A stretch of DNA of 64,000 nucleotides from an uncultured Flavihumibacter sp. (GCA_902168105.1 CABHOY010000004.1:62001-126000), one strand, 5' to 3'; shown: positions 7,501-16,832, numbered from the stretch's first letter. Numbers and translations: made by a program. Notes: generated by a model from the letters alone, not told the origin.

Positions 7501-9753
7501 CTACTCATCTTCCAGACGGCTTACTGATTGAATACCATCCAGTTTCTTCAGCTTTTCGAACAGTTCATCCAGCTCCTCCTTATCATGTACGAACACTTTG
7601 ATCAGTCCTTCAAACAGCCCCTCGCGGGATTCGATGGTCAGCCCTGCAATGTTCACCCTCAACTCACCGGAGATCACATTGGTGATCTTATGAATAACCC
7701 CTACATCGTCCATACCAACTATCCTCAACCCGGTCAGGAAGGAGATCTCCCTGTTCTTCACCCATTTGGTCTTTACAACACGATGGCCATAGTTAGCCAG
7801 TAACTGGGCGGCGTTAGGACAATTTGTTCTGTGGATCTTCAGGCCTTCACTGGCAGTGATGAACCCGAATACATCATCTCCCGGGATCGGGCGGCAACAG
7901 TTGGCCAGCTTGTAGGCTATTTTGTCTGAGCTTTCCCCAAAGATGATCAGTTCTGCATCTTTCTTAGAAGGGATCTGATGTTTCAGATGATCTTCCGAAA
8001 TATGTTCCGGCTGTTTTACCGGTGGCGGTTTAGGCGCCTCCAGCTTATCTCCCAGTACGGTGAACTGCTTCAGCTCCTTCAGGTCGATATTTTTAACAGC
8101 GATCTGGTAATACAGGTCCAGCGGCGATGGCTGCTTATAGAACTGTACCAGTTCATTGATGTTATGCTGATTGTTAGAGATCTTCAGATGGTCCAGCTTA
8201 CGTTCCAGCACATCCTTCCCATCCATGGCCACCTTCCTCTTTTCCTCCTTCAGCGCATCCTTGATCTTGGATTTCGCCTTGGCGGTCAGTGCATAGTTCA
8301 ACCAATCCTCTGTAGGCTTTTGCTTGTTAGAGGTAATGATCTCCACCTGGTCGCCACTGCGTAACTTATGGCTGATGGGTACCAGTTTATAGTTCACTTT
8401 GGCGCCGATACACTTATTTCCAACAGCACTATGGATAGCGTAGGCAAAATCCAGTGCAGTGGAGTTGACAGGCAATATTTTAAGATCACCTTTAGGCGTA
8501 TATACATAGATCTCTTCCGTGAAGAGGTTACTTTTGAAATCGGCCAGGAAATCCAGTGTATTGGAGTCCGGGTTGTTCAGGATCTCCCTGATCTGGCTAA
8601 ACCACTGGTCAAACTTGGACTCTGTACTCTGACTCTGATTGCTGCCCTCCTTATAACGCCAGTGGGCGGCAAGTCCTTTCTCGGCATAATCGTTCATTCG
8701 TTTGGTACGGATCTGCACTTCCACCCATTTACCCTGCGGGCCCATTACGGTCACATGCAAAGCTTCATACCCGTTCGATTTCGGATTACTGAGCCAATCG
8801 CGGGTCCTCTCTGGACTAGGATGATAAAAGTCCGTGATAATGGAATAGACTTTCCAGCAATCTGACTTTTCCTTATCCAGGGGTGAGTCCAGGATGATAC
8901 GGATCGCGAAGAGGTCATACACCTCTTCAAAGGTGACACCTTTCTTCTTGATCTTATTCCAGATGGAGTGTATGGATTTAGGCCGTCCGTAGATTTCGAA
9001 TGTCAGGCCTTCTTCCTGTAATACCTCCTTAATAGGCTTTATGAATTCGTTGATATAACGGGTACGCTCACGTTTGGTTTCCTTCAGGCGTTTGGCGATA
9101 TCCCTGTAGGTCTGTTGCTCGGTGTACTTCATGGACAGGTCCTCCATCTCGGACTTGATGTTGTACAGACCGAGGCGGTGGGCCAGCGGGGAATATATAA
9201 ATACCGTTTCGGAGGCTATTTTGAGCTGCTTTTCACGGCTCATACTATCCAGGGTACGCATATTATGCAACCTGTCAGCCAGTTTTATGAGTATCACCCT
9301 GGGATCGTCCGCCAGTGTGAGCAGTATCTTTTTAAAGTTTTCCGCCTGTGCGGTACTTGTATTTGAGTCGATGACCGTTGATATTTTGGTCAGACCGTCT
9401 ACGATGTGGGCGATCTCGGACCCGAAGGCGCGTTCCACGTCCTCCAGGGTAACTTCGGTATCTTCTACTGTGTCATGAAGCAGGGCACAGATAGCGGAGC
9501 GAACACCCAAGCCGATCTCGTCAACGCAGATCTGCGCTACAGCGAGAGGATGTAAGATATATGGCTCACCGGATTTCCGGCGCATTTCCTTATGTGCGTC
9601 TGCCGCCATTTCGAAAGCAGTACGTACCAGTTCACGGTCTCCTTTCTTCAAACGGGGTTTAAGCGACTTTAGTAAAGCGCGGTAATGACGAACGATTTCT
9701 TTCTTTTCCTGTTCCTCGTCGAGGTTATATTGTTTTACTACCACTGTTTCCAT
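7501..9753 (-). CDS. Bifunctional (p)ppGpp synthetase/hydrolase, RelA/SpoT family
   Basis: 750 residues from the ATG at 9753. Order: HD hydrolase domain (about 40-190) with intact HPLAV and LLHDTVED motifs; synthetase domain (about 240-370) with GRPKSIHSIW and SNPKSNGYEALH; TGS domain (about 410-470, IYVYTPKGD); and a C-terminal ACT domain. The intact HD residues and the basic RTRD in place of the acidic RelA-type motif suggest both synthesis and hydrolysis, as in Rel/SpoT. An upstream extension of the frame to 9990 overlaps the neighbouring gene and lacks family similarity, so I reject it. A near-consensus TAACTTTA box ends 6 nt before the ATG. The upstream 2H gene ends 49 bp away, so cotranscription is possible. 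Confidence 0.93.
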   Translation of the reverse strand: METVVVKQYNLDEEQEKKEIVRHYRALLKSLKPRLKKGDRELVRTAFEMAADAHKEMRRKSGEPYILHPLAVAQICVDEIGLGVRSAICALLHDTVEDTEVTLEDVERAFGSEIAHIVDGLTKISTVIDSNTSTAQAENFKKILLTLADDPRVILIKLADRLHNMRTLDSMSREKQLKIASETVFIYSPLAHRLGLYNIKSEMEDLSMKYTEQQTYRDIAKRLKETKRERTRYINEFIKPIKEVLQEEGLTFEIYGRPKSIHSIWNKIKKKGVTFEEVYDLFAIRIILDSPLDKEKSDCWKVYSIITDFYHPSPERTRDWLSNPKSNGYEALHVTVMGPQGKWVEVQIRTKRMNDYAEKGLAAHWRYKEGSNQSQSTESKFDQWFSQIREILNNPDSNTLDFLADFKSNLFTEEIYVYTPKGDLKILPVNSTALDFAYAIHSAVGNKCIGAKVNYKLVPISHKLRSGDQVEIITSNKQKPTEDWLNYALTAKAKSKIKDALKEEKRKVAMDGKDVLERKLDHLKISNNQHNINELVQFYKQPSPLDLYYQIAVKNIDLKELKQFTVLGDKLEAPKPPPVKQPEHISEDHLKHQIPSKKDAELIIFGESSDKIAYKLANCCRPIPGDDVFGFITASEGLKIHRTNCPNAAQLLANYGHRVVKTKWVKNREISFLTGLRIVGMDDVGVIHKITNVISGELRVNIAGLTIESREGLFEGLIKVFVHDKEELDELFEKLKKLDGIQSVSRLEDE

Positions 9754-9802
9754 CAGCAATAAAGTTACGATTTTATTGCATAGGAATAATGGCAGAAAAG
9801 TG

Positions 9803-10570
9803 CTAGTCAGCAGTCCCCAGCCTGCATTTCTGCAGCACCTCCCAGGATGTGCCGGTATGGCGGAGCAGGTATAGATTACGGACCTGGAAGGCCGCTTCGA
9901 AGGGACGGCATTTGTATTCTTCCATGGCCAGGTCAAATTCCAGGTCGGACAGGTCACGAAAGGCCACTGAAATATGCGGGTTAAATCCATAACGTGCCAG
10001 CATATGACTAAAACCGAACTCCCGCTGGAGGAAATCCATCATCTGCTGGTGCAGGTGTACAATACCCTCGTTCTTTTCCACATTGATATACAATACTTTC
10101 CGCTTAGTGAACGAGAAGCCGCCGAAACCGCTCAGCTTTATTTCAAAAGGTTGCATAGAAGCGGCAAAGGTCGCCAATCCCGGACAGAGGGTCTTTTCCA
10201 GCTCCGGGCTGGCCGTAAAGGGCACCTGCATAGTGATATGAGGAAGCACCCTCAATGCACGGCGGGCATCATATTTCTCTGCAAATTCCTGTTTCAACCG
10301 GATGATCTCCTTACCGGTTTCCGCATTTGGAAGCAGGGCTATAAAATAGATCTTACTTTCCTCCCTGGGCGGTTTGATGCGTGGTGGAAAGTGATATCCG
10401 GTCTTGGGTCGGGAGGCGCGGAATTGGTTGCCGTTGTGTCTTTGTGTACGGTTGCGCTCATCACTCTCCGGACGACTGCCATTGCCCTGTTGCCTGTGGC
10501 GGGGCTGGTCATTTCTGCCGTAAGTCATTGTTTTGGTGGTTGTGGGGTTTTGATTTGTTCTGGTCCTCAC
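9803..10570 (-). CDS. 2H phosphoesterase, 2'-5' RNA ligase (LigT) family
   Basis: Two HxT/S motifs about 85 residues apart, HITMQV and HISVAF, define the 2H phosphoesterase active site; the second half resembles the YjcG/LigT group. This superfamily opens or closes 2',3'-cyclic or 2'-5' phosphodiester bonds in RNA or small nucleotides; the real substrate is unknown. The first about 65 residues are Arg/Asn/Gln-rich and probably disordered. Two starts are possible: GTG at 10570, whose GTGA overlaps the stop of the response regulator by 4 bp and implies translational coupling, or ATG at 10528. I prefer the GTG because of the overlap, but the disordered N-terminus leaves this open. Confidence 0.82.
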   Translation of the reverse strand: MRTRTNQNPTTTKTMTYGRNDQPRHRQQGNGSRPESDERNRTQRHNGNQFRASRPKTGYHFPPRIKPPREESKIYFIALLPNAETGKEIIRLKQEFAEKYDARRALRVLPHITMQVPFTASPELEKTLCPGLATFAASMQPFEIKLSGFGGFSFTKRKVLYINVEKNEGIVHLHQQMMDFLQREFGFSHMLARYGFNPHISVAFRDLSDLEFDLAMEEYKCRPFEAAFQVRNLYLLRHTGTSWEVLQKCRLGTAD

Positions 10571-11319
10571 CCGTCATTGTCTGCTGACGTAGATTCGTTT
10601 TTATCATTTTTGCCGGTATTTTCAAGGATATTCAACCGGATGCCCACATTGTGCAGGGTTTCCAGCTCTATTCCCGGCTCATTTTTAAAGTGCTTGCGCA
10701 AGCGGGTAATGAATACGTCCATACTTCTGCTAGAAAAGAAACTACTGTTCCCCCAGACCTTTAGCAGGATCTCGTCTCTTTTTACCAGCTTGTTGCTGTT
10801 CTCTACAAGGTACCTCAATACCTTCGCTTCCTTTTTCGTCAGGGTGCCGAAAAGCTCGCCGCTCGCTCTTCTCAGCTCTTTTTCTTCATAGTTGAACCTT
10901 ACGTCATCACCCAATTTATAGATGCCATCTCCCGGTACATCTTTAGGCAATGTTCTCCGCAGGAATACCCTGATCCGCATGATCAGTTCCCGCATACTGA
11001 ATGGTTTCACCAGAAAATCATCACCTCCGATACGGAAGCCGTGCAATCGATCTTCATCAGCTGCTTTTCCCGAGACAAAAACAATCGGTATCATCCCGTT
11101 CTTTTTACGGATGTCCTGCGCCAGCGTGAAGCCATCCTTCTTAGGCATCATCACATCCAGTATGCAGAGATCGAAGTCGTCCCTCTGAAACTTCTTCCAG
11201 GCTACCTCACCGTCGAAGCAATGTACGACCTGATAGCCGATTGCTTCAAGCTGCTTTTTAATGATAGTACCGTATTGATAATCGTCTTCTGCAAGGAGAA
11301 TTTGTACATTACTTACCAT
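10567..11319 (-). CDS. OmpR/PhoB-type response regulator
   Basis: 250 residues. Receiver domain (1-120): acidic pocket AEDD at 10-13, phospho-acceptor in LCILDVMMPKKDG (Asp about 55), Lys in LVKPFS (about 105). A winged-helix DNA-binding domain follows (about 130-230) with TKKEAKVLRYL and SRSMDVFITRLRKHF. The C-terminal 20 residues are a charged tail. It resembles the RprY-type regulators of Bacteroidota. No kinase gene is adjacent; the sensor kinase at 28343-29710, also an orphan, is a possible partner (inference). The stop overlaps the start of the 2H phosphoesterase gene by 4 bp. Confidence 0.93.
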   Translation of the reverse strand: MVSNVQILLAEDDYQYGTIIKKQLEAIGYQVVHCFDGEVAWKKFQRDDFDLCILDVMMPKKDGFTLAQDIRKKNGMIPIVFVSGKAADEDRLHGFRIGGDDFLVKPFSMRELIMRIRVFLRRTLPKDVPGDGIYKLGDDVRFNYEEKELRRASGELFGTLTKKEAKVLRYLVENSNKLVKRDEILLKVWGNSSFFSSRSMDVFITRLRKHFKNEPGIELETLHNVGIRLNILENTGKNDKNESTSADNDG

Positions 11320-11609
11320 GCCTTAAGTTTTATACCCGGTTCAATTGTTGTTAACACACAATGTCATTCCATGACTCTGCTACAATATTGATGAATAAAC
11401 TTCTCATTTTAGTTAATGATTAGTTATTATCACAATTTTTCTTGATTTGCCATGCTCAGGATCATCTTGCAATTGAACGGATTGGGTTGTTCATAGATTT
11501 AGATTTATACACATTCATTTAGACAACAAAAAAAAAGGCTACCTGTTCAAAGGCAGCCTTTTTTTTTGTCCACAGCTTTTGCAGGCTGCTTCCTGGTATC
11601 AATAAATTA
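11320..11609. other. 290-bp gap between the regulator and fucosidase genes
   Basis: It should contain the promoter of the response regulator, but no clean TTTG/TAnnTTTG pair is visible. The far end holds the fucosidase terminator. I see no ORF or RNA gene that I can support. Confidence 0.5.
11529..11567 (-). terminator. Terminator downstream of the fucosidase gene
   Basis: AAGGCT at 11535-11540 pairs with AGCCTT at 11555-11560, extended by ACC/AGG-type pairs. The stem is flanked by long A and T runs, so it may work in both directions. Confidence 0.8.
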
Positions 11610-13070
11610 TTATGACTCTACCGCAGAGATCTGTATTGCTACAGCATGTTGCCATGCTTTCTGCTGCACCACAGCAGGAATAGTGATCTGAGTACCTGTA
11701 GCACCTGCTTTCCAGGAGATCTTATCCTTTGCTCCCAGTACCGTTACCTTTGCACCCTTTGCCGGTTTCAGGCCCCCAAATGCTATTTGCGCAGGCAGTT
11801 TCTCTCCTTCCTCCAGCAGATAAATTGCATATACATTGCCATTTTTCTTACGGGTGAAGCACACCTTACCGTCTTTATAAGGCGCTACAGAGCGGGTACC
11901 ATAAATAGCATCGCCATTGATCTTCATCCAATCGCCGATAGCTGCCATGGTAGTATACGCTTCCTCATGCAGCTGGCCGTCAGGACCAGGACCAACGTTA
12001 AGCAGGTAGTTACCACCTTTCGCTACTATGTCCACCAGGTTATGGATTAATTTGTTAACAGACTTGTACTTGTCGTTTGGCACATACGACCAGGAACCAG
12101 CCATTGTCATACAGGTTTCCCATGGATAGGACAATGGTTTTTCAGGGATCTGCTGTTCCGGAGTACGGTAGTTCTCAAACGGACCATGTACGGCACGGTC
12201 AACTACGATCAGACCTGGCTGATGGCCACGGGCCATTTTTGTGATACCTGCCATGTCAATATCTTCATTCTGTTTCGTCGGTCTGGTATCTATTTCCGCC
12301 GCCGTAATATCGTTCTCCTTTTTAACTCCCTGCTTACGGGCGCGTACCCAGCCGCCATCCAGCCAGAGGATCTCGATCTTACCCATCGTCGTCATCAACT
12401 CCTCGATCTGCCTGTAAGTATATTCCTGAAAGTTCTTCCAACGTTCAGGATACCTGGTCACGTCATAGTTCACGTGCCTGTCTTTAGGCGGGAAATATGA
12501 CCACCAGTAATACTCGCTATGCCAGTCAGGTTTGGAAAAGTAAGCTCCTGTGTGGATACCCTCCTTCTGGAAAGCAGAAAATACTTCTTTAGCTACGTTC
12601 TTCCTCGGGTCGTTGCGGAAGGGACTTTTTGAGCCGGCTATACCGTAGTCGGTCTGTTTGGTGTCCCACATACAGAAACCGTCATGGTGTTTGGTCGTAA
12701 AGACCACATACTCCATACCGGCGCCTTTAGCTGCCTTCGCCCATTTGGAAGGATCAAATTTCGTAGGATTGAAAGTGGTGGACAGCGCTTCATACTTTTG
12801 CAAATAGTCATAGTAAGGAATGCCATAAGGCTTACGCTGTGTCCAGCCTTCATCCTCCGGACAGATACTCCAGGATTCCACAACCCCCCACTGGGAATAA
12901 GCGCCCCAATGGATGATCATACCAAATTTCCAGTCCTGCCATTGATCAAGCTTTTGTAATACCGCCGGATCTGTTTCAGGGATATAGGGCTGTTCGAGAC
13001 CGTGGTCCTGCGCAATGGCTGTAGAAAATGCCAATATTGCGCTACTAAATAAAAGAAATAGTTTTCGCAT
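11610..13070 (-). CDS. Secreted GH29 alpha-L-fucosidase
   Basis: 486 residues with a signal peptide (1-20, ending AIAQ). The glycoside hydrolase 29 signatures are clear: MIIHWGAYS near 50, TTKHHDGFCMWDTKQTDY near 125, and EILWLDGGW near 230, whose Asp is the expected nucleophile. The final about 90 residues form the usual C-terminal beta domain. The enzyme releases L-fucose from glycans in the periplasm or outside the cell. There are no SusC/SusD genes or other glycosidases nearby, so it is not part of a visible polysaccharide utilisation locus. A weak TTACTTTG promoter box lies about 110 bp upstream. Confidence 0.94.
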   Translation of the reverse strand: MRKLFLLFSSAILAFSTAIAQDHGLEQPYIPETDPAVLQKLDQWQDWKFGMIIHWGAYSQWGVVESWSICPEDEGWTQRKPYGIPYYDYLQKYEALSTTFNPTKFDPSKWAKAAKGAGMEYVVFTTKHHDGFCMWDTKQTDYGIAGSKSPFRNDPRKNVAKEVFSAFQKEGIHTGAYFSKPDWHSEYYWWSYFPPKDRHVNYDVTRYPERWKNFQEYTYRQIEELMTTMGKIEILWLDGGWVRARKQGVKKENDITAAEIDTRPTKQNEDIDMAGITKMARGHQPGLIVVDRAVHGPFENYRTPEQQIPEKPLSYPWETCMTMAGSWSYVPNDKYKSVNKLIHNLVDIVAKGGNYLLNVGPGPDGQLHEEAYTTMAAIGDWMKINGDAIYGTRSVAPYKDGKVCFTRKKNGNVYAIYLLEEGEKLPAQIAFGGLKPAKGAKVTVLGAKDKISWKAGATGTQITIPAVVQQKAWQHAVAIQISAVES

Positions 13071-13306
13071 GATTAATTTTTAAATGTATCTCTGAGAATC
13101 TTAGAACTTCGTGCTCTTCCTTTAGCGGCTACAAGATAACCGGCGCCGGGTCCGGCAATTTTCATAAGTGGCCTCTGACAAAGTAATATACATTCCCGGT
13201 TAATAACTCATTCTACTTTACCACTTTCCCATAGAATATTACCTTTCCGCCATTCCCATCCATTCCATGAATGCCTCATACGGCCCTGCTCTCCTGAGTC
13301 AGGCTA

Positions 13307-13338
13307 TTGGTTATGTAGGTGTATAAAAACTATCTTTG
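13307..13338 (+). promoter_or_regulatory. Promoter TTG-N21-TATCTTTG of the 13346 gene
   Basis: TTG at 13307-13309 and TATCTTTG at 13331-13338 match the Bacteroidota -33/-7 pattern. The -7 box ends 7 nt before the ATG at 13346, so the transcript would start at or next to the start codon. Confidence 0.65.
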
Positions 13339-13345
13339 TATTATT

Positions 13346-13519
13346 ATGAAAAGCATCTGGCAACAAATACTGCGTTACCTGTACATAGGTAAAAAAGATC
13401 CCTCCGCACCTAAGAATCGTTACGTCTATATGATGCATGGAATGAACCGGATCTCTATTGTCGTGTTCCTGATCGCACTGATAATAATGCTGATCAGGCT
13501 ATTCACCCGCCATCACTAA
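13346..13519 (+). CDS. Small single-pass membrane protein, 57 aa
   Basis: From the ATG at 13346 the product has a short basic N-terminus (GKKDPSAPKNR) and one hydrophobic helix at about residues 34-52 (ISIVVFLIALIIMLI) followed by RLFTRHH. By the positive-inside rule the orientation is unclear, because both flanks are basic. No family is recognised; small membrane proteins of this kind are common beside lipid A genes in this phylum. The start at 13346 is preferred to one nine codons upstream because the TATCTTTG promoter box overlaps that longer version. Confidence 0.7.
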   Translation: MKSIWQQILRYLYIGKKDPSAPKNRYVYMMHGMNRISIVVFLIALIIMLIRLFTRHH

Positions 13520-13559
13520 AGCTGATGCTATCCAATTCCTGCTTACAAGGCTACAACGC

Positions 13560-14663
13560 TTATTTAACCGCTTCCGCATGGATCACTTCTGCTGCCCTTC
13601 TACTGGCGTCCTTTTCTCCCAGCTTCGCCCACAGTGTGGCATAATCTGCTTTTATCCGGTTACGCGCTGTGCTATCTTTTAATAACAACGTCAGCTCCCT
13701 CAACAGATTTTCCTCGTTCAGATCATGCTGGATCAACTCTTTTACAACAGGTTTATCCATAACTAAGTTGACTAACGCTATATATTTTACTTTGATCAGT
13801 CTCTTGGCGAAGAAATAAGAGATGGCGCTGCCTTTATAACAAACCACTTCAGGTACTCCGAATAACGCAGTTTCCAATGTAGCCGTTCCCGAAGTAACCA
13901 ACGCGGCTTCTGCCTGACGTAACAGGTCATATGTTTGCCCTTTCACGGTGGAAACGTTGGGATGTGCACCTGTCAGTCCTGCTATAAACGCGTCATCCAG
14001 GCTGGGGGCCTGCGCTACGATGAACTGATGATCAGGGAAATGTTTTGCCATAGTGAGCATGATCGGGAGTTTGACGCTCACCTCCTGCTTACGGCTGCCG
14101 GGCAGGATGGCTATGATAGGTTTATCTGACAATGGTTGATCCACCGGCTTTTCCTTCGCTTCCTTTATCACCTGGATGAGCGGATGGCCGACATATTCTA
14201 CGGTATAATCCCATTTTTTATAAAACTCCTGTTCGAATGGCAGGATACAGAGCATCTTGTCAACACTCTGTTTGATCTTCTTTACGCGGTTCTCTTTCCA
14301 TGCCCATACCTGCGGGGAGATATAAAATACTGTTTTATATCCTAACGGTTTGGCCCATTCCGCGATACGCAGGTTAAAACCTGCATAGTCGATCAGTACC
14401 AGTACATCCGGTTGATATTGCTGGATATCCTTTTTACAGAATTCCATATTTTTCAACACAGTACGGATGTTCATCACCACTTCAATGAAACCCATGAAAG
14501 CAAGGTCCTTATAATGCTTTACCAGCGTTCCTCCCGCCTCCCGCATCATGTCACCTCCCCAGCAACGGATATCCGCTGCGGTGTCCTGTTGTTTCAATTG
14601 TTTGATCAGATTGCTGCCATGGAGATCACCGGAAGCTTCACCGGCGATGATGTAATACTTCAT
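13560..14663 (-). CDS. lpxB: Lipid-A-disaccharide synthase
   Basis: 367 residues, the usual length for this GT19 glycosyltransferase. It joins UDP-diacylglucosamine and lipid X to make the lipid A disaccharide at the inner membrane. The N-terminus KYYIIAGEASGDLHG (3-17) is characteristic, with GYKTVFYISPQVWAWKE near 108 and ILPGSRKQEV near 187; the TSGTATLE motif near 258 binds UDP. A TATATTTG box on the minus strand at 14668-14675 ends 4 nt before the ATG. It follows surE and a small membrane protein on the same strand, a common Bacteroidota arrangement, but a hairpin separates it from them. Confidence 0.95.
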   Translation of the reverse strand: MKYYIIAGEASGDLHGSNLIKQLKQQDTAADIRCWGGDMMREAGGTLVKHYKDLAFMGFIEVVMNIRTVLKNMEFCKKDIQQYQPDVLVLIDYAGFNLRIAEWAKPLGYKTVFYISPQVWAWKENRVKKIKQSVDKMLCILPFEQEFYKKWDYTVEYVGHPLIQVIKEAKEKPVDQPLSDKPIIAILPGSRKQEVSVKLPIMLTMAKHFPDHQFIVAQAPSLDDAFIAGLTGAHPNVSTVKGQTYDLLRQAEAALVTSGTATLETALFGVPEVVCYKGSAISYFFAKRLIKVKYIALVNLVMDKPVVKELIQHDLNEENLLRELTLLLKDSTARNRIKADYATLWAKLGEKDASRRAAEVIHAEAVK

Positions 14664-14667
14664 AGGA

Positions 14668-14675
14668 CAAATATA
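14668..14675 (-). promoter_or_regulatory. Candidate -7 box of lpxB (TATATTTG)
   Basis: Exact TAnnTTTG match, 4 nt upstream of the lpxB ATG. If used, the mRNA would be leaderless or nearly so. Confidence 0.45.
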
Positions 14676-14677
14676 AA

Positions 14678-14739
14678 TCAGGGATCAGGAATTAAGAATT
14701 AGGAATTAAAATGCCTGAATGCTTAATTCCGGTCCCTGA
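14678..14739. repeat. Intergenic hairpin containing dispersed repeat copy 2
   Basis: TCAGGGATCAGGAATTAAG (14678-14696) pairs imperfectly with CTTAATTCCGGTCCCTGA (14722-14739). The left arm contains the 18-bp word identical to 7385-7402. It may work as a weak terminator or mRNA-stability element between the membrane-protein gene and lpxB. Confidence 0.55.
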
Positions 14740-14750
14740 CCTGAAACGGC

Positions 14751-15056
14751 TTATCCGTGTAATATCTTCAGAAGGATAATAGTGATGGCGTAAAGCATGG
14801 TAACCAGGAAGATCCCTTTTGCCGTAATGTCTTTCCGGCTCCTGGTATAAAAGTAGAATACCAGTCCGTTCAGCAACAGACATACACTTATCAGCTTCGG
14901 GAGCGCCTGGCGGTTGTCTCCAAGGAGATTAATGAACTCTGCCAATGACTTTTGATATTTAGGCAGATATACCAATAGGTAGTACAGGAAAAAGGCTAAT
15001 ACCGGTGTAACAAGACCCAGTATAATGCCTAACAGGAGATTATCTCGTTTTAACAT
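14751..15056 (-). CDS. Small three-helix membrane protein, 101 aa
   Basis: Three hydrophobic segments at about residues 9-29 (LGIILGLVTPVLAFFLYYLL), 53-70 and 80-98. No named domain. The position between surE and lpxB on the same strand is seen often in Bacteroidota, which suggests a link to envelope lipid synthesis (inference from context). It starts 31 bp after the surE stop, so the two are probably cotranscribed. Confidence 0.8.
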   Translation of the reverse strand: MLKRDNLLLGIILGLVTPVLAFFLYYLLVYLPKYQKSLAEFINLLGDNRQALPKLISVCLLLNGLVFYFYTRSRKDITAKGIFLVTMLYAITIILLKILHG

Positions 15057-15087
15057 AGTAGGTTTTGATAATGTGCGCTAATACACA

Positions 15088-15867
15088 TCAGAATGTCCAG
15101 TCGTTCTCTATTTTTTTCTTCAGCTTATAGTCAGTCAGGTCAAACTGTACCGGTACCAGTGAAGCATAGTTGTTGGCCAATGCATATACGTCAGTATCTT
15201 CTCCGTTATCCCGGTTCGTGAATTCACCGGTAAGCCAGTAATACTTCTTACCTCGCGGGTCACGGCGCTCATCAAACGCTTCCACCCATTTTGCATCTGC
15301 CTGACGGCATATCTTAATTCCTTTATAGTCTTCTTTTTTTACAACCGGAATGTTCACATTGAACAAGGTCCCTTCCGGCAGTTCAGATCCCAGCATCTTT
15401 TTAGCTACCGTATGAGCCACTTCCTTACACAGGGAGAAATCTGCATCGAAACTGTAATCGAGGTAAGAGAACCCTACGGAGGGTACCCCTTCTATCGCTG
15501 CTTCCATGGCGGCAGACATTGTGCCGGAATAGATCACATTGATGGAATGGTTCGCTCCATGATTGATACCGCTTACGCAGATATCCGGCAGGCGATGCAG
15601 TATCTTGTCACGGGCCAGCTTCACACAGTCCACCGGTGTACCAGAGCACTGCCAGGCTTCGATGCCCTCAAACAGGTACACCTGGTCCAGCCGCAGGGGT
15701 ACTCCGATCGTGATAGCATGCCCTTTGCCCGATTGCGGACTGTCCGGGGCTACTACTACGACTTTACCCAGCGGACTTACCGCTTCTATTAATGCCCTGA
15801 TGCCAGGTGCAGTTACACCGTCATCATTCGTTACAAGTATGATCTTTTCCTGCGCGTTTCCCTTCAC
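15088..15867 (-). CDS. surE: 5'/3'-nucleotidase SurE
   Basis: 259 residues. LVTNDDGVTAPG (about 11-22) holds the metal-binding Asp pair; SPQSGKGHAIT, GTPVDCVKLA and SGINHGANHSINVIYSGTMSAA complete the SurE active site. It removes phosphate from nucleoside monophosphates and short polyphosphates in the cytoplasm. The start is a GTG at 15867, because no ATG lies between it and the conserved N-terminus. A TAAATTTG box on the minus strand at 15892-15899 is a plausible -7 element with a leader of under 20 nt. Confidence 0.93.
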   Translation of the reverse strand: MKGNAQEKIILVTNDDGVTAPGIRALIEAVSPLGKVVVVAPDSPQSGKGHAITIGVPLRLDQVYLFEGIEAWQCSGTPVDCVKLARDKILHRLPDICVSGINHGANHSINVIYSGTMSAAMEAAIEGVPSVGFSYLDYSFDADFSLCKEVAHTVAKKMLGSELPEGTLFNVNIPVVKKEDYKGIKICRQADAKWVEAFDERRDPRGKKYYWLTGEFTNRDNGEDTDVYALANNYASLVPVQFDLTDYKLKKKIENDWTF

Positions 15868-15891
15868 AAATGTTCAATTTACGTTTCGGAA

Positions 15892-15899
15892 CAAATTTA
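15892..15899 (-). promoter_or_regulatory. Candidate -7 box of surE (TAAATTTG)
   Basis: Exact TAnnTTTG match 24 bp upstream of the surE GTG. No clear -33 partner is seen. Confidence 0.4.
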
Positions 15900-16034
15900 A
15901 TATTCTTAACCGACAGTCCATAACCCACAATCGTGTAATATGATATGTAACAGGTTAAGAACGCAAAAAATAGCATGAAACATTACGTTTCATCACTACC
16001 TCTTTTACAAATAACATATAATTAACATGCTAAA

Positions 16035-16817
16035 TTACAGATCTGCACGGAGCATCTTCCTGAACACCAGCCACATTATCACCACAATATAGGTAACAAG
16101 CACTGCCAGGTATACACCACTATCATACGGACCGGAAATTTTCACCAGTTTCTCCACAATCGGAAAAGGCAATAATTCATCTCCTGCCTGGAGAGGGAAT
16201 AAACCACCAATATTGCCGAAATAATGTTTTATGATGGAAACCAGGAGTTGTTCGAGGAACGTCACGTATCCCAGGAACAAAATGATAGCCAATCCTGTAC
16301 GTTTCACCAACATTGCCAGCAGCAATGCCAGGGACAGCGATACCGTTATCTGTAGCAGGTAGAAGAACAGGTAACGGCTATTTTCAAAACTGAAAGCCGT
16401 CTTCCCGTAAATACCACCGAAGATGAATACGGCTACCAGTGAGGTGAGGAACGCCAGCAGCGCCAGACTAACTATCCAGAACACTTTTGACAGTACGAAG
16501 TCACTCCTTTCCCAGCCGTCTATGATATTCTGGCGGTGAGTCTTATATGTAAACTCGTTCGTCACCAGTGTGATCAGCAACAGGCTGAAAATGCCGGAGG
16601 TATAAGAACTGACGCTGGCTACGGTCTGCCATACCAGCGGGAAATCGTAGATCGACTGTCCCAGTAGCTTCTGTGCGTCCGGAGGAATATTCTTGATGAA
16701 GACATCATGAATAACAAAGTTTGGAGCCAGGATAGACAGCACACCCAGGGCAATGAACACCCAGAAAGTGCGGTAGTTCTTTACCTTAAGCCATTCTATT
16801 TTTATGATTTGCAGCAT
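16035..16817 (-). CDS. ABC-2 type transporter permease
   Basis: 260 residues with about six hydrophobic helices (near 18-36, 62-85, 108-132, 148-170, 178-198, 235-253), the layout of ABC-2 membrane subunits. The N-terminus MLQIIKIEWLKVKNYRTFW is typical of Bacteroidota ABC-2 permeases. It pairs with the ATPase encoded 15 bp upstream. The substrate cannot be read from the sequence; such pairs export peptides, drugs or lipids, or act as immunity factors. Confidence 0.85.
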   Translation of the reverse strand: MLQIIKIEWLKVKNYRTFWVFIALGVLSILAPNFVIHDVFIKNIPPDAQKLLGQSIYDFPLVWQTVASVSSYTSGIFSLLLITLVTNEFTYKTHRQNIIDGWERSDFVLSKVFWIVSLALLAFLTSLVAVFIFGGIYGKTAFSFENSRYLFFYLLQITVSLSLALLLAMLVKRTGLAIILFLGYVTFLEQLLVSIIKHYFGNIGGLFPLQAGDELLPFPIVEKLVKISGPYDSGVYLAVLVTYIVVIMWLVFRKMLRADL

Positions 16818-16832
16818 ATGCTCGGTACGAAG

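Noticed and set aside
9754..9990. 79-codon upstream extension of the RelA/SpoT frame
   Set aside because: It overlaps the 2H gene and does not match the family; the ATG at 9753 fits the usual N-terminus.
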